31,277 nt of DNA from Zelonia costaricensis. Its lineage: Eukaryota; Euglenozoa; Kinetoplastea; Trypanosomatida; Trypanosomatidae. Positions 10,501 through 16,471 of the stretch are shown here, in pieces. The first letter of the stretch is position 1. The number at the start of each line of letters is the position of its first letter. The translations under genes and the position numbers were made by a program. The notes beneath the pieces are model-generated. The model ran no database searches and was not told where the DNA came from. It saw nothing but the letters and a program-made list of their open reading frames with translations. The DNA lies in assembly GCA_030849075.1 (NCBI GenBank), contig JASAOO010003239.1, positions 1-31,277 on the forward strand, in the 5' to 3' direction.

Positions 10501-13500
10501 CTCGACGCGCAACAGCAGCATGGCCGGCTACGAGTCGGAGAGTTCGCTGTCGGTCGTCTCGGCCTCAGACGCGCCCAACGCGCTCGCGGCGGGTGAGCCC
10601 AGGCGACAGCGGGGCTCTGCGACCGTCGCCGCCGCCACCGCCCTCCCGAGCGCCAACCCCAGCATCATCGCCGACTCCCTGCCACCCAACGTCTTCGTCG
10701 CGTCACCGGCGGACTCGGTGGAGCCGCGGCTGCGGCGCACCAGCGGGGGGGAGGAGGCGTCGACGCACTTGACGGCATCTCCAGCAGCGGCTCGGACCCC
10801 CTCCGCCTCTGGCCGGACCGCGGTGCCCCCTTCATCGCCGCCACCCCCTCTGCCGGCTCTCGGCGCGTCAGGGGGCGGCACGCCGCACATCGCACAGCTG
10901 CGCAGTAGGGCGGCGGCGTCGGCCCCGCAGCCCCGCACCGCCACGAACAGCTTCGCCGGCGACCGCGCCAGCGTGGGCTCGGGCACGACGGCGACGGCCT
11001 CGCAGCGGCACCCGCCCGGGCTGGACAGCGCCGACAGCAGCACCGGGGGCTTTCTCGTCTTCGGCTCGTGCGCCTACTGCGCCGAGGTGCCGTGGCTGCA
11101 GAACGACACAATCCGGGCGAACATCATGTCCAGCGGTGGCGGCCCGATCCAGCTGGAGCGGTGGTACCACACGGTGCTGCGCGCCTGCGCCCTCTCAGCC
11201 GAGGTGGCCGCGCTGCCGCAGGGCGACGCGACGGTGATTGGCGAGTGCGGCGAGCTGCTGTCGCTGAGCATGCGGTGCCGCATCGCCATTGCCAGGGCGG
11301 TGTACTCGAAGGCGCACGTGTACCTCATGGACAGCGTGCTGTCGCCGCTCGAGCCGCTCATCCAGCAGCACATTATCCGAGAGGTCTTCCACAAGCTGCT
11401 GCGCAAGAAGACCGTTGTACTGGCCAGCAACGTCGGCCTGCGCCTGCTGCGCCCGCACCGCGTCTTCAGCGTCGTCGAGGACGGCGTGGTGCGCGAGGAC
11501 ACGGGGCTGTACAAGGCGGTCTCCTCCCTCCACGCCCCCAGCGACGAGGAGGACGACATGGGTGAGAGGGGGGAGGAGCGGGCAGCAGCCCCAGCGGCGG
11601 GGTCGGGTGAGGAGGCGATGGGGGCGGCCGCCGGCGACGCCGTCGATGCGGACCCGGGCACTCGGCCGGAAGGACGCGGGGGCGGCCGGGACCGGCGCGT
11701 CACGGGCGCGGCGCGTGAGGCGGGGGCGAGTGACCGCGACAACGCCGACAGCGATGACGACGGCGATGCAAGTCGCACCACGGCGCTGCCGCTGCCGCCG
11801 CTCTACGCCGAGCAGTTCGAGGAGCCGCAGGAGCTGGAGCTGGTCGAGCTCGATGCAGAGGTGTTTGCAGAGGACCCCACCGTGGCTGCGGCGGCGCTGC
11901 TGTTCGACGGCGACGACAACTTCGGGCCGCGCGACTTGCTGCTGCACAACGACATCGGCGACCGTCCCGACGGCGGCGTATCAGCGGGCGACCTGTCCTT
12001 GGCCAACTCAGTCCTTCTTGCGTCCGCGGCGGCAGGGGCCAGCGCGAGCGCCTCGCTGCGTCTTCGCCGCGCACCGCACTTTAGGCAGGGCTCGCCGCGC
12101 CGCGTGGACGGAGGCCGCAGCGGTGCCACGTCAGGGACGAACACGCCCGGCCTCACTCCGCTGCCCCCCGCGGTGGTGCCGCTGGAGGAGACGGCGGCGG
12201 CACACGCGGCGGCCTTCACCGCGGCAGTCGGCGCCGCCGCTGCCCCCTCCAGGGATGCGGAGAGGCTGGGGCCACTCCTGCCGTACTCGACCGAGGCGGG
12301 CACGTCGCACGTCTCGGTGCCGCTGAGCGCCGCGTCCGCCGCCGCCGCTGCCGACGCCCCCGACGTGGCGAATCCCTTCAGCGGTGTTGGTGATGCCGTG
12401 CGGCGCGACGGCGATGACGCCTCCCGCTTCGACAGCCGCCGCAGCGAGCAGGGCACCACGTCCGAGACGGGCGACGCGGCGACGACGGAGGGCGGCAGCC
12501 AGAGCACGTGCTCCGCGAACCAGTACATCCGCAACCACTACGCCCAGCAGCTGGAGCGGGAGCGGGTGTTGCGGCACCGCCACCGCCTCTCCTTCTTCAT
12601 TTTCCTGCGCTTCATGGGTGGGCAGGTGGTCTGGCTTCTTCTGACGACGCTGCTGCACCAGGCCGTCGTCCTCGGTGCTGATGTGTGGGCGGCGGTGTGG
12701 CTCACCGTGATGGCCTCGGATGGCCAGCGCCGGCCGCGCGGGCTGAAGAAGAAGTCCGCGGGCAAGGGCGGTGGCGGTGGTGTTTCGTACGTGTCACACA
12801 TCGCGGATCTGGTGTACGCGTCGATGGCCGTGCCCGACACCGTCTTCCTCGGCATTGTCTCCGTCTTCTGTGTCGTGGCGATGCTGCTGACGCTGCTGCG
12901 CACCCGCGCCGTGTACGTTGGCGTGTATGGCACGATGCGCTTCCTGTACGACCAGATCATGCGCCGCGTGCTGCACTCGCCCGCGTCGTACTTCGACAGC
13001 CGCATCATCGCGCTGCTGACGCGCGTGCTGCGTGACGACGGCGACGTCGCCGAGTTCCGCGTGCCGTCGACGGCGGAGCTGCTGCTGAGCTGCACGGCGC
13101 AGGTGGCCCTCGTCGCCCTCTGGAACGTGTTCGTGAACCCCATCTTCGTCCTCCTGCTGCCCATGGCGGTGTCGCTCTTCTTCCACATCATGCAGCGCCA
13201 CGCGGTCGTCTTGCGCGAGGTACGTCGGCTCGAGCTCGGCTCCGTCAGCGGCATGGCCGACATACTTCGCGAGGTTTACCAAGGGGCCGCGACGGTGCGC
13301 TGCATGGCGCTGCAGGACCGGCTGCGAGAGGAGTACTGCCGCTCCCTGGATACCGTCAACACCGCGTCGATGGTCGCCTACCTGGCGGACCGCTGGGTGG
13401 AGCTGCGCCTGCACTTGCTGGCGACGCTGGCCGTCTGCACGGCGGCCATCGTCGGCATTCTCTTCACCTTCCCGCACTCGCGGCCGAGCTTCACGGCGGT

Positions 13501-15547
13501 GGCGATGCTGGCAGGGCTGCGGGCAGCACCGGTGCTGGTCCTGCTCTGCCGCCACCTCGGCACCTTCACCGTGACGGAGTGGATCTCGGTGCAGCGGCTG
13601 ATGAGTCTGTGGAGCGTCCCGCAGGAGCCGCTGACGCTGGTCGGCGACGCAGACCTGTACACGTACAGCCACGTCCGCCGCAACTCGACCGGCGCATTCG
13701 TGCAGCTGGAGGGCGGCCACGACGCCCCGCTGTTCAAGATTGTGGGCCCACCCATCTCACCCACGACGCACTACAGCATCGCCACCCAGCAGCGCGCGGC
13801 GCATGACAAGGCAAAGCGGGAGCGCCGGCAGCGACGCGAGCAGCAGCGCAGCGCTCGTCGGGCACAGCGGCTGCAGCAGCGGCAGCAAGAGGCAGGGGCC
13901 TCCATCACAGGCGTGGACAGTGCGAGTCTGCCGGAGATGACGGTGTCGCCCACGTCGCTATCCATTTTCGCCGACTCCTCGACGACATCGACCTCCTCCA
14001 CATCCTCGTCGTCCTCGGCGGCGGCTCGAGCGGCGGGTGCGGAGGCGTTGGCGCCGAGTGCGTCGTGCACGATGACGCTGCCGCTGCTGGAGCTGCGCAA
14101 CGTGTCGGCCCGCTACCGCACGACGCTGCCGTACGTACTGCGCCACGTCAACCTCGCCGTCTACCCGGGAGAGCGCCTCGGGGTTGTGGGACACGCAGGG
14201 CAGGGCAAGGGTTCCGTTTTCAACGTCCTTCTACGCCTGGTGGACGTCATCGAGGGCGGCGGCGTCATCGTCGACGGCGAGGACGCGGCGCGGGTGCCGT
14301 ACCCGATCCTCCGCGGCTGGTTCGGACTCGTGCCGCAGGATCCGCTGCTGGTGCAGGGCTCGTGGCGCAGCAACCTGCTCTTCGGCTACCACCCCGAGCA
14401 CCGCATGCTGCTGGACGCCGCCAACCACGAGGGCCAGCTGCCGCTCCTCCCGATAGAGTCGATGGCGCGACAGCCACCGCACGTCGAGGTGGAGGCGGGC
14501 GAGGCGTCGTCGCCGCCGCGGCCGCCGGCGGAGGGAAACGCGCAGGAGACGCAGCCGCTGCGGCGCCCCGGTGCGGGGCGTCTGCGCAGTCGAGCGAGCG
14601 CTCCGGAGCGGGCCGCACCGCCAGCGCGGGACGGCAGCGCCGCTTCCGTCTGCGCCTCTGCCGAAGACGTCAGCTACGGCAGCACAGACAGCGCGCACCC
14701 GGGCAATGCTGGACCCCACCTGCGCTTCATGGAGAGCGCCGAGGAGCAGCCCCTCTCGCGCGACCTGAGCCGCGGCTCTGCGGAGGCCAGTGCGAGCCGC
14801 CGGGGCAGCGGTCGCACAGGCGGCTTCGCGAGTGCGGTGGTGCGGCGAGTGCGCGACGTCCTCGGCAGCCCGTTCCGCCGCCGCGCGAGCCGCAACAACA
14901 GCGGCGCCCCACGCCCGCGCAGCCCGTCGCGCGGCGGCAGCAGCGGTGCACGGCGACGTCGGCGGACGAGTCGTGGGGCGGGCAGCAGCGACGGGCATCC
15001 ACACCAGGCGCGTGGGCGCGAGACGCAGGGTCCGCGGCAGCCCGTGGAGGACGCGGCGCTGTGGGCAGCCCTACGCGCGGTTGGTCTGGACGCGGCCGTG
15101 GAGTTTGACGGCGGCCTCGACGCACCGCTCGTCGGCGGAGACCTGACGGCGGCGGGCTTGACGGAGTCGCAGTGCCGCCTGCTGTGCCTTGCCCGCGCGG
15201 TGCTGAACCGGCCGCCGATCATCCTTCTCGAGGACGCCGTGTACGCCGGGGCTGAGGCCCAGACAGACCGCGCGATCCGCCGCGTTCTCGCGAACGAGCT
15301 GCGGGACTCGACTGTGCTCATCATCGCCCACCGCATGTCGACGGTGTTGAGCCTGTGCACGCGGGTGGTGGCCGTGCACGGTGGGGTGCTCTTCCCCATT
15401 GCCGACCTGCCGCCCACCGCGGCCTCGCCCTTGTCACCGCAGCCGTCCGGGGCGGCCGATGGGTTCGCGTCGCTCTTGTCAACGCCGTCGACCGCCGCGG
15501 CCATCGAGCCGGCTGTCATGAAACAGCTGTCCTACTACGTGGAGTAG
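4592..15547 (+). CDS. Giant ABCC-type ABC protein with degenerate nucleotide-binding domains
   Basis: This 3651-residue membrane protein belongs to the ABCC (MRP-like) subfamily by architecture, but is more than twice the usual 1300-1600 residues. Residues 1-185 are low-complexity. About five membrane segments (near 195-220, 549-574, 579-614 as a pair, 687-707) form a TMD0-like part with a roughly 325-residue loop after the first. A Cys cluster (C726, C729, C732, C739) and a long Ser/acid-rich region follow. The ABCC linker motif SRLTYTWLNPLL is near 1296. TMD1 is about 1550-1850 and NBD1 about 1905-2300. TMD2 is about 2665-2990 and NBD2 about 3165-3600. NBD1 keeps Walker A (1942-1950) but has E2165 in the Q-loop, LSLSM for LSGGQ (2223), D2247-S2248 in Walker B and N2280 for the H-loop His. 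NBD2 has GKG instead of GKS/T (G3207), Q3249, LTESQ (3523), E3547-D3548 instead of DE, and intact H3580. The frame upstream to 4274 has only GTG, so 4592 is its first ATG. Transport by ATP hydrolysis is doubtful; the substrate is unknown. Confidence 0.92.
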   Translation: MPVSPSRPRPSSPWNTRGTGTGAFPSTRGSHSETSPLLPTRSSAASTSYSTHTASPRPDTTSAGPRPARGDTSDASSFCAVGMGAESGGDTGSVAASSLSVNDSSQGGGSILISGSSRDGGGGRSDASNSGGRSYRGAGRDAGDAGDDDDKDGGGDGGGGGGAGGAEFRFGASPSSPSEFVAVFVHAVQLQSWTSWLLAVAFHVFHLLLVLAFLLSPILFRSTVFSSQTMARSLLETQGVIKRRGDSGEDAGRNSAVTAGVEAGAVVPELPASVSRAPVTVESVWAIHDAIFFLEPGHVVMPTTISNSFASLRHNEHHNSNTNKKGDEADPSRSPDTGGGGGSAAAPSGKAAGKSSKGHDRSGGDDGGDQHTFVVPHKTGDGDDDDDDGRDDDGDATARRAEEDKDEKATGGVQRVTAPIDGATSATASTSITTTATTTKPARASTRTKTTTRPTAKSSGKVEKKRHGASRLRVAMGADGVGAEEGPGMLPATVLQRNASLPQPWSVFAAPPPVAPEYTGEPRKSSTSGQVTLLKILNAWEASPLYSSPLALTLFYYLYGVGCIILLLTVTDGMLTGHFAVLRLGIAVAELLWYIHHGTHAFVIFCWMVLLSHWPQHAVGTLADAPFLERGTPYALVTKKTGKVAIFWFYRASGDAGDTGGGAGKLLTREVDLSYYLYAQVWYLKPLAEGVAVFYLCLLVLCLVKDIHRVLDAVVGVRELMEPEGCVRCPLCGELMEVCEQRSLLRRNSIYQSSRDRSPWSVRQTRWWWRWLRSAVRGSSSGHRVPTPRLYSPLWRWLLPGWCGGGPQTALAATAAVSSALATSRKDARADGAEPSLAALVSDEAPYTLADMTEDVEFYEQSAVRRSAAAPQDAATQETAHLMRWLTAMPRAERYSLVRLKEGEEQGVSRSGLRASRMSRGDVDGEGEEDEGNAASAAANALALGSSGSSSSEEEAGGGLVRTVPASSVGTAGGGGGGAGGTTTASTAAAAAAAAFRRASSAVAQARSNESSRSASPTRRRSQPTSRHRSRNRSIQRQRSQSMSQPTTPAQRPQRRTRFTEEVLYWKYATRHVHHRCPKLYLDATEASDDEEEETEEDEDEEDSSSSGSGEGASSGDEGSGSTGGTRPLAATAATAPPAGAARQHRVSDVPVATAGPTTAATRAHVGSVATAADRANFSQRGLRRSLSPRAADTRSSPTSSEAVDSLRSIERRRHAQQAQRDGQRGGPALGGSNGRNYGTLGPNFSEAPSQLFARGPPPGAGPSHIVQRGVYDPTKEGDDEFRPGNAFQSYDRAGWLSRLTYTWLNPLLTFGLLEPTLLRQERFLPSLPESLLSLDNILVPAWRLWVHRKVWFSSYVAKPGELLIPSNEAMDRAEEEAMSLADLCEVDGGDDGEETESSEGRQTVVMLGQTALKQAAKFRPQRPRRGWQENAMWALTAPLRYALVTLFYYVYLGTSRTVRRTRRRLVRELLKDRLAAAAEDMYDTDGYHALEATEAIEEATWALAEMASSCGSSAAAPSAGSALPTHMRRQLALSDVSLYHLFLEHRCGRRFLLVAAPLLLLSEALTLAIVPGFDFFTVYLRRVDFDILPHRREAPSDQRDVTAALLWSAALGAVMLLQGLVHGAYLSQVQQAAMEARTCVRAMALEKTLALPLAQRTFSEAEVVTLATEEAARVATCLASLHHCWSSPLRIALLALLLAYYVGWAAAAVTGLGPLITVPLIRYAAHEVRERRHEAREATAPRLTLLQHTLSHIREVKAMLLEGRLARRLRKARAVEASSAEAVAMAEGTAGALAGGVACLLLVAALGTQCVVDAKPLRDMDVLVPVLVIFALLTAPLLELPVLFTVVARGFLSMKRIEAYLRQTPDEFVGTWVDLTSFTAMQQQLREEDPSSALLQYRRGSVVCRDSSFTWQHDLTEEAPTTLLRDVDMCIEPGQLVIVQGSMGTGKSTLLLSILGEVNRCVSAAAAASSTRNSSMAGYESESSLSVVSASDAPNALAAGEPRRQRGSATVAAATALPSANPSIIADSLPPNVFVASPADSVEPRLRRTSGGEEASTHLTASPAAARTPSASGRTAVPPSSPPPPLPALGASGGGTPHIAQLRSRAAASAPQPRTATNSFAGDRASVGSGTTATASQRHPPGLDSADSSTGGFLVFGSCAYCAEVPWLQNDTIRANIMSSGGGPIQLERWYHTVLRACALSAEVAALPQGDATVIGECGELLSLSMRCRIAIARAVYSKAHVYLMDSVLSPLEPLIQQHIIREVFHKLLRKKTVVLASNVGLRLLRPHRVFSVVEDGVVREDTGLYKAVSSLHAPSDEEDDMGERGEERAAAPAAGSGEEAMGAAAGDAVDADPGTRPEGRGGGRDRRVTGAAREAGASDRDNADSDDDGDASRTTALPLPPLYAEQFEEPQELELVELDAEVFAEDPTVAAAALLFDGDDNFGPRDLLLHNDIGDRPDGGVSAGDLSLANSVLLASAAAGASASASLRLRRAPHFRQGSPRRVDGGRSGATSGTNTPGLTPLPPAVVPLEETAAAHAAAFTAAVGAAAAPSRDAERLGPLLPYSTEAGTSHVSVPLSAASAAAAADAPDVANPFSGVGDAVRRDGDDASRFDSRRSEQGTTSETGDAATTEGGSQSTCSANQYIRNHYAQQLERERVLRHRHRLSFFIFLRFMGGQVVWLLLTTLLHQAVVLGADVWAAVWLTVMASDGQRRPRGLKKKSAGKGGGGGVSYVSHIADLVYASMAVPDTVFLGIVSVFCVVAMLLTLLRTRAVYVGVYGTMRFLYDQIMRRVLHSPASYFDSRIIALLTRVLRDDGDVAEFRVPSTAELLLSCTAQVALVALWNVFVNPIFVLLLPMAVSLFFHIMQRHAVVLREVRRLELGSVSGMADILREVYQGAATVRCMALQDRLREEYCRSLDTVNTASMVAYLADRWVELRLHLLATLAVCTAAIVGILFTFPHSRPSFTAVAMLAGLRAAPVLVLLCRHLGTFTVTEWISVQRLMSLWSVPQEPLTLVGDADLYTYSHVRRNSTGAFVQLEGGHDAPLFKIVGPPISPTTHYSIATQQRAAHDKAKRERRQRREQQRSARRAQRLQQRQQEAGASITGVDSASLPEMTVSPTSLSIFADSSTTSTSSTSSSSSAAARAAGAEALAPSASCTMTLPLLELRNVSARYRTTLPYVLRHVNLAVYPGERLGVVGHAGQGKGSVFNVLLRLVDVIEGGGVIVDGEDAARVPYPILRGWFGLVPQDPLLVQGSWRSNLLFGYHPEHRMLLDAANHEGQLPLLPIESMARQPPHVEVEAGEASSPPRPPAEGNAQETQPLRRPGAGRLRSRASAPERAAPPARDGSAASVCASAEDVSYGSTDSAHPGNAGPHLRFMESAEEQPLSRDLSRGSAEASASRRGSGRTGGFASAVVRRVRDVLGSPFRRRASRNNSGAPRPRSPSRGGSSGARRRRRTSRGAGSSDGHPHQARGRETQGPRQPVEDAALWAALRAVGLDAAVEFDGGLDAPLVGGDLTAAGLTESQCRLLCLARAVLNRPPIILLEDAVYAGAEAQTDRAIRRVLANELRDSTVLIIAHRMSTVLSLCTRVVAVHGGVLFPIADLPPTAASPLSPQPSGAADGFASLLSTPSTAAAIEPAVMKQLSYYVE
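10480..11045 (+). other. Low-complexity insertion inside NBD1 of the ABC protein
   Basis: About 189 residues rich in Ala, Ser, Pro and Thr separate the Walker A helix from the Q-loop strand of NBD1, which are normally only a few dozen residues apart. The reading frame is maintained on both sides and homology to ABCC proteins resumes at the GSCAYC segment, so it is an insertion within the domain rather than an intron with frameshift. Confidence 0.8.
14470..15045 (+). other. Low-complexity insertion inside NBD2 of the ABC protein
   Basis: About 190 Arg/Ser/Gly/Pro-rich residues lie between the Q-loop side and the signature side of NBD2. ABCC similarity resumes at DAALWAALRAVGLD. Its placement differs from the NBD1 insertion, which precedes the Q-loop, although the two are of similar length. 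Confidence 0.78.
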
Positions 15548-15846
15548 CCTGCGTGGTGCTGGCTCGCGCGGCACGTGTGCTGGGGCTGCGTGCGGATGGA
15601 GAGAGGAGCGCCGGTAGCCGCAGGTGCGCGTGATTCGTGGGTGGGTGGTGGGGGGGTGGTGCGGCCGTGAGAGGGTCCCCCTGCGACGGCCACAGCGAAG
15701 TTCGCGTATGGTCCGCATGGATCGCCGTGCGAGGGGGGGGAGAGGGGCGTGCAGTGCGCTGGCTGACACGCACGCAGCAAGCGAGAGCGGCGCGGTTGTG
15801 GTGCGTCACCGCCTCGACGTGAAGAAAAAACAAAAAAGAACGAAAG

Positions 15847-15870
15847 CACACACACACACACACACACACA
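15847..15870 (+). repeat. (CA)12 microsatellite
   Basis: An uninterrupted CA run lies about 300 bp after the ABC stop codon, just after an A-rich patch, probably in the 3' UTR. Confidence 0.95.
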
Positions 15871-16037
15871 AACACTAAAGGATGAGGACAGCGCTGTGCT
15901 GAAGTGGACAGCAGCGCTACGGTAAGGGTTGAGGCACCCACAGGCCAGGACTGCACGGCTGCGCGCGAAGGGCAGGGCAGAGGAGGCCGTGGAGGCGGGG
16001 GAAGGCAGAGGGCGAGAAAGGCTGCTTCCTCGCTGAT

Positions 16038-16067
16038 GCTTCCCCCTCTCCCCCCTCCCCCCAACAG
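16038..16067 (+). promoter_or_regulatory. Candidate spliced-leader acceptor upstream of the unknown gene
   Basis: An almost pure C/T tract ends in CAACAG with AG at 16066-16067. It is the best acceptor-like signal in this spacer. If used, the first ATG on the mRNA is 16118, in frame with the downstream ORF. A weaker tract with AG at 16360-16361 would instead make ATG 16472 the first. Confidence 0.5.
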
Positions 16068-16391
16068 CGGGAGCCACTCGTGCACCTCCTCCTGCGTCAT
16101 CGCCGCCCTCCCTCGGGATGTCTCGAATCGGTGGTATCGACCTACGAGAGAGAGAGAGGCGGTGGCGGCGGCGAGGCGACGTGGACCCGTGGCTGCCTCT
16201 GTGGCGTGGCGCATCTGCAAGGTCCTCCCGGAAGCGAGTCCACGCACGCACGCACGCAGAATTGCACGGAGCTGACGCCGTGCAAGCCCACTCTCACCAC
16301 CTCCACCACCCCTTTTGGCAACCTGCTCCCTTGCGTGGTTGCGCGTGTGTGCCTCGCCAAGCCTCCTCAAGAGGGAAACTGCAGCCACGCA

Positions 16392-16392
<1 letters not shown>

Positions 16393-16422
<30 letters not shown>
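16393..16422 (+). repeat. (CA)15 microsatellite
   Basis: Fifteen uninterrupted CA units are followed by two near-identical copies of GGCATCACA. The run lies 50 bp upstream of ATG 16472 and inside the frame opened by ATG 16118, where it would encode alternating Thr-His. Confidence 0.95.
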
Positions 16423-16424
<2 letters not shown>

Positions 16425-16471
16425 CATCACACAGGCATCACAGACAACGTTCACGCGAGGGGACGGACGTG

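Larger units (their letters stand above)
15548..16471 (+). other. Spacer between the ABC gene and the unknown gene
   Basis: No gene is supported in this stretch. It contains the ABC 3' UTR, an A-rich patch (15822-15846), a (CA)12 run, a strong pyrimidine tract with AG (16038-16067), a (CA)15 run, and a weaker pyrimidine-rich stretch (16288-16335) followed by AG at 16360-16361. The downstream ORF stays open through its right part back to ATG 16118, so part of it may be coding if that earlier start is used. Confidence 0.6.

Noticed and set aside
4592..15547. Reading the ABC gene as a pseudogene because its NBD motifs are broken
   Set aside because: The frame stays open for 3651 codons with consistent codon use, and the membrane domains and overall fold are retained. 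This argues for an expressed but functionally altered protein.
15548..16471. Small RNA gene or retroposon remnant in the spacer
   Set aside because: I saw no tRNA-like fold, no poly(A)-tailed element with target-site duplication and no reverse-transcriptase-like frame. The A-rich patch at 15822-15846 is short and isolated.
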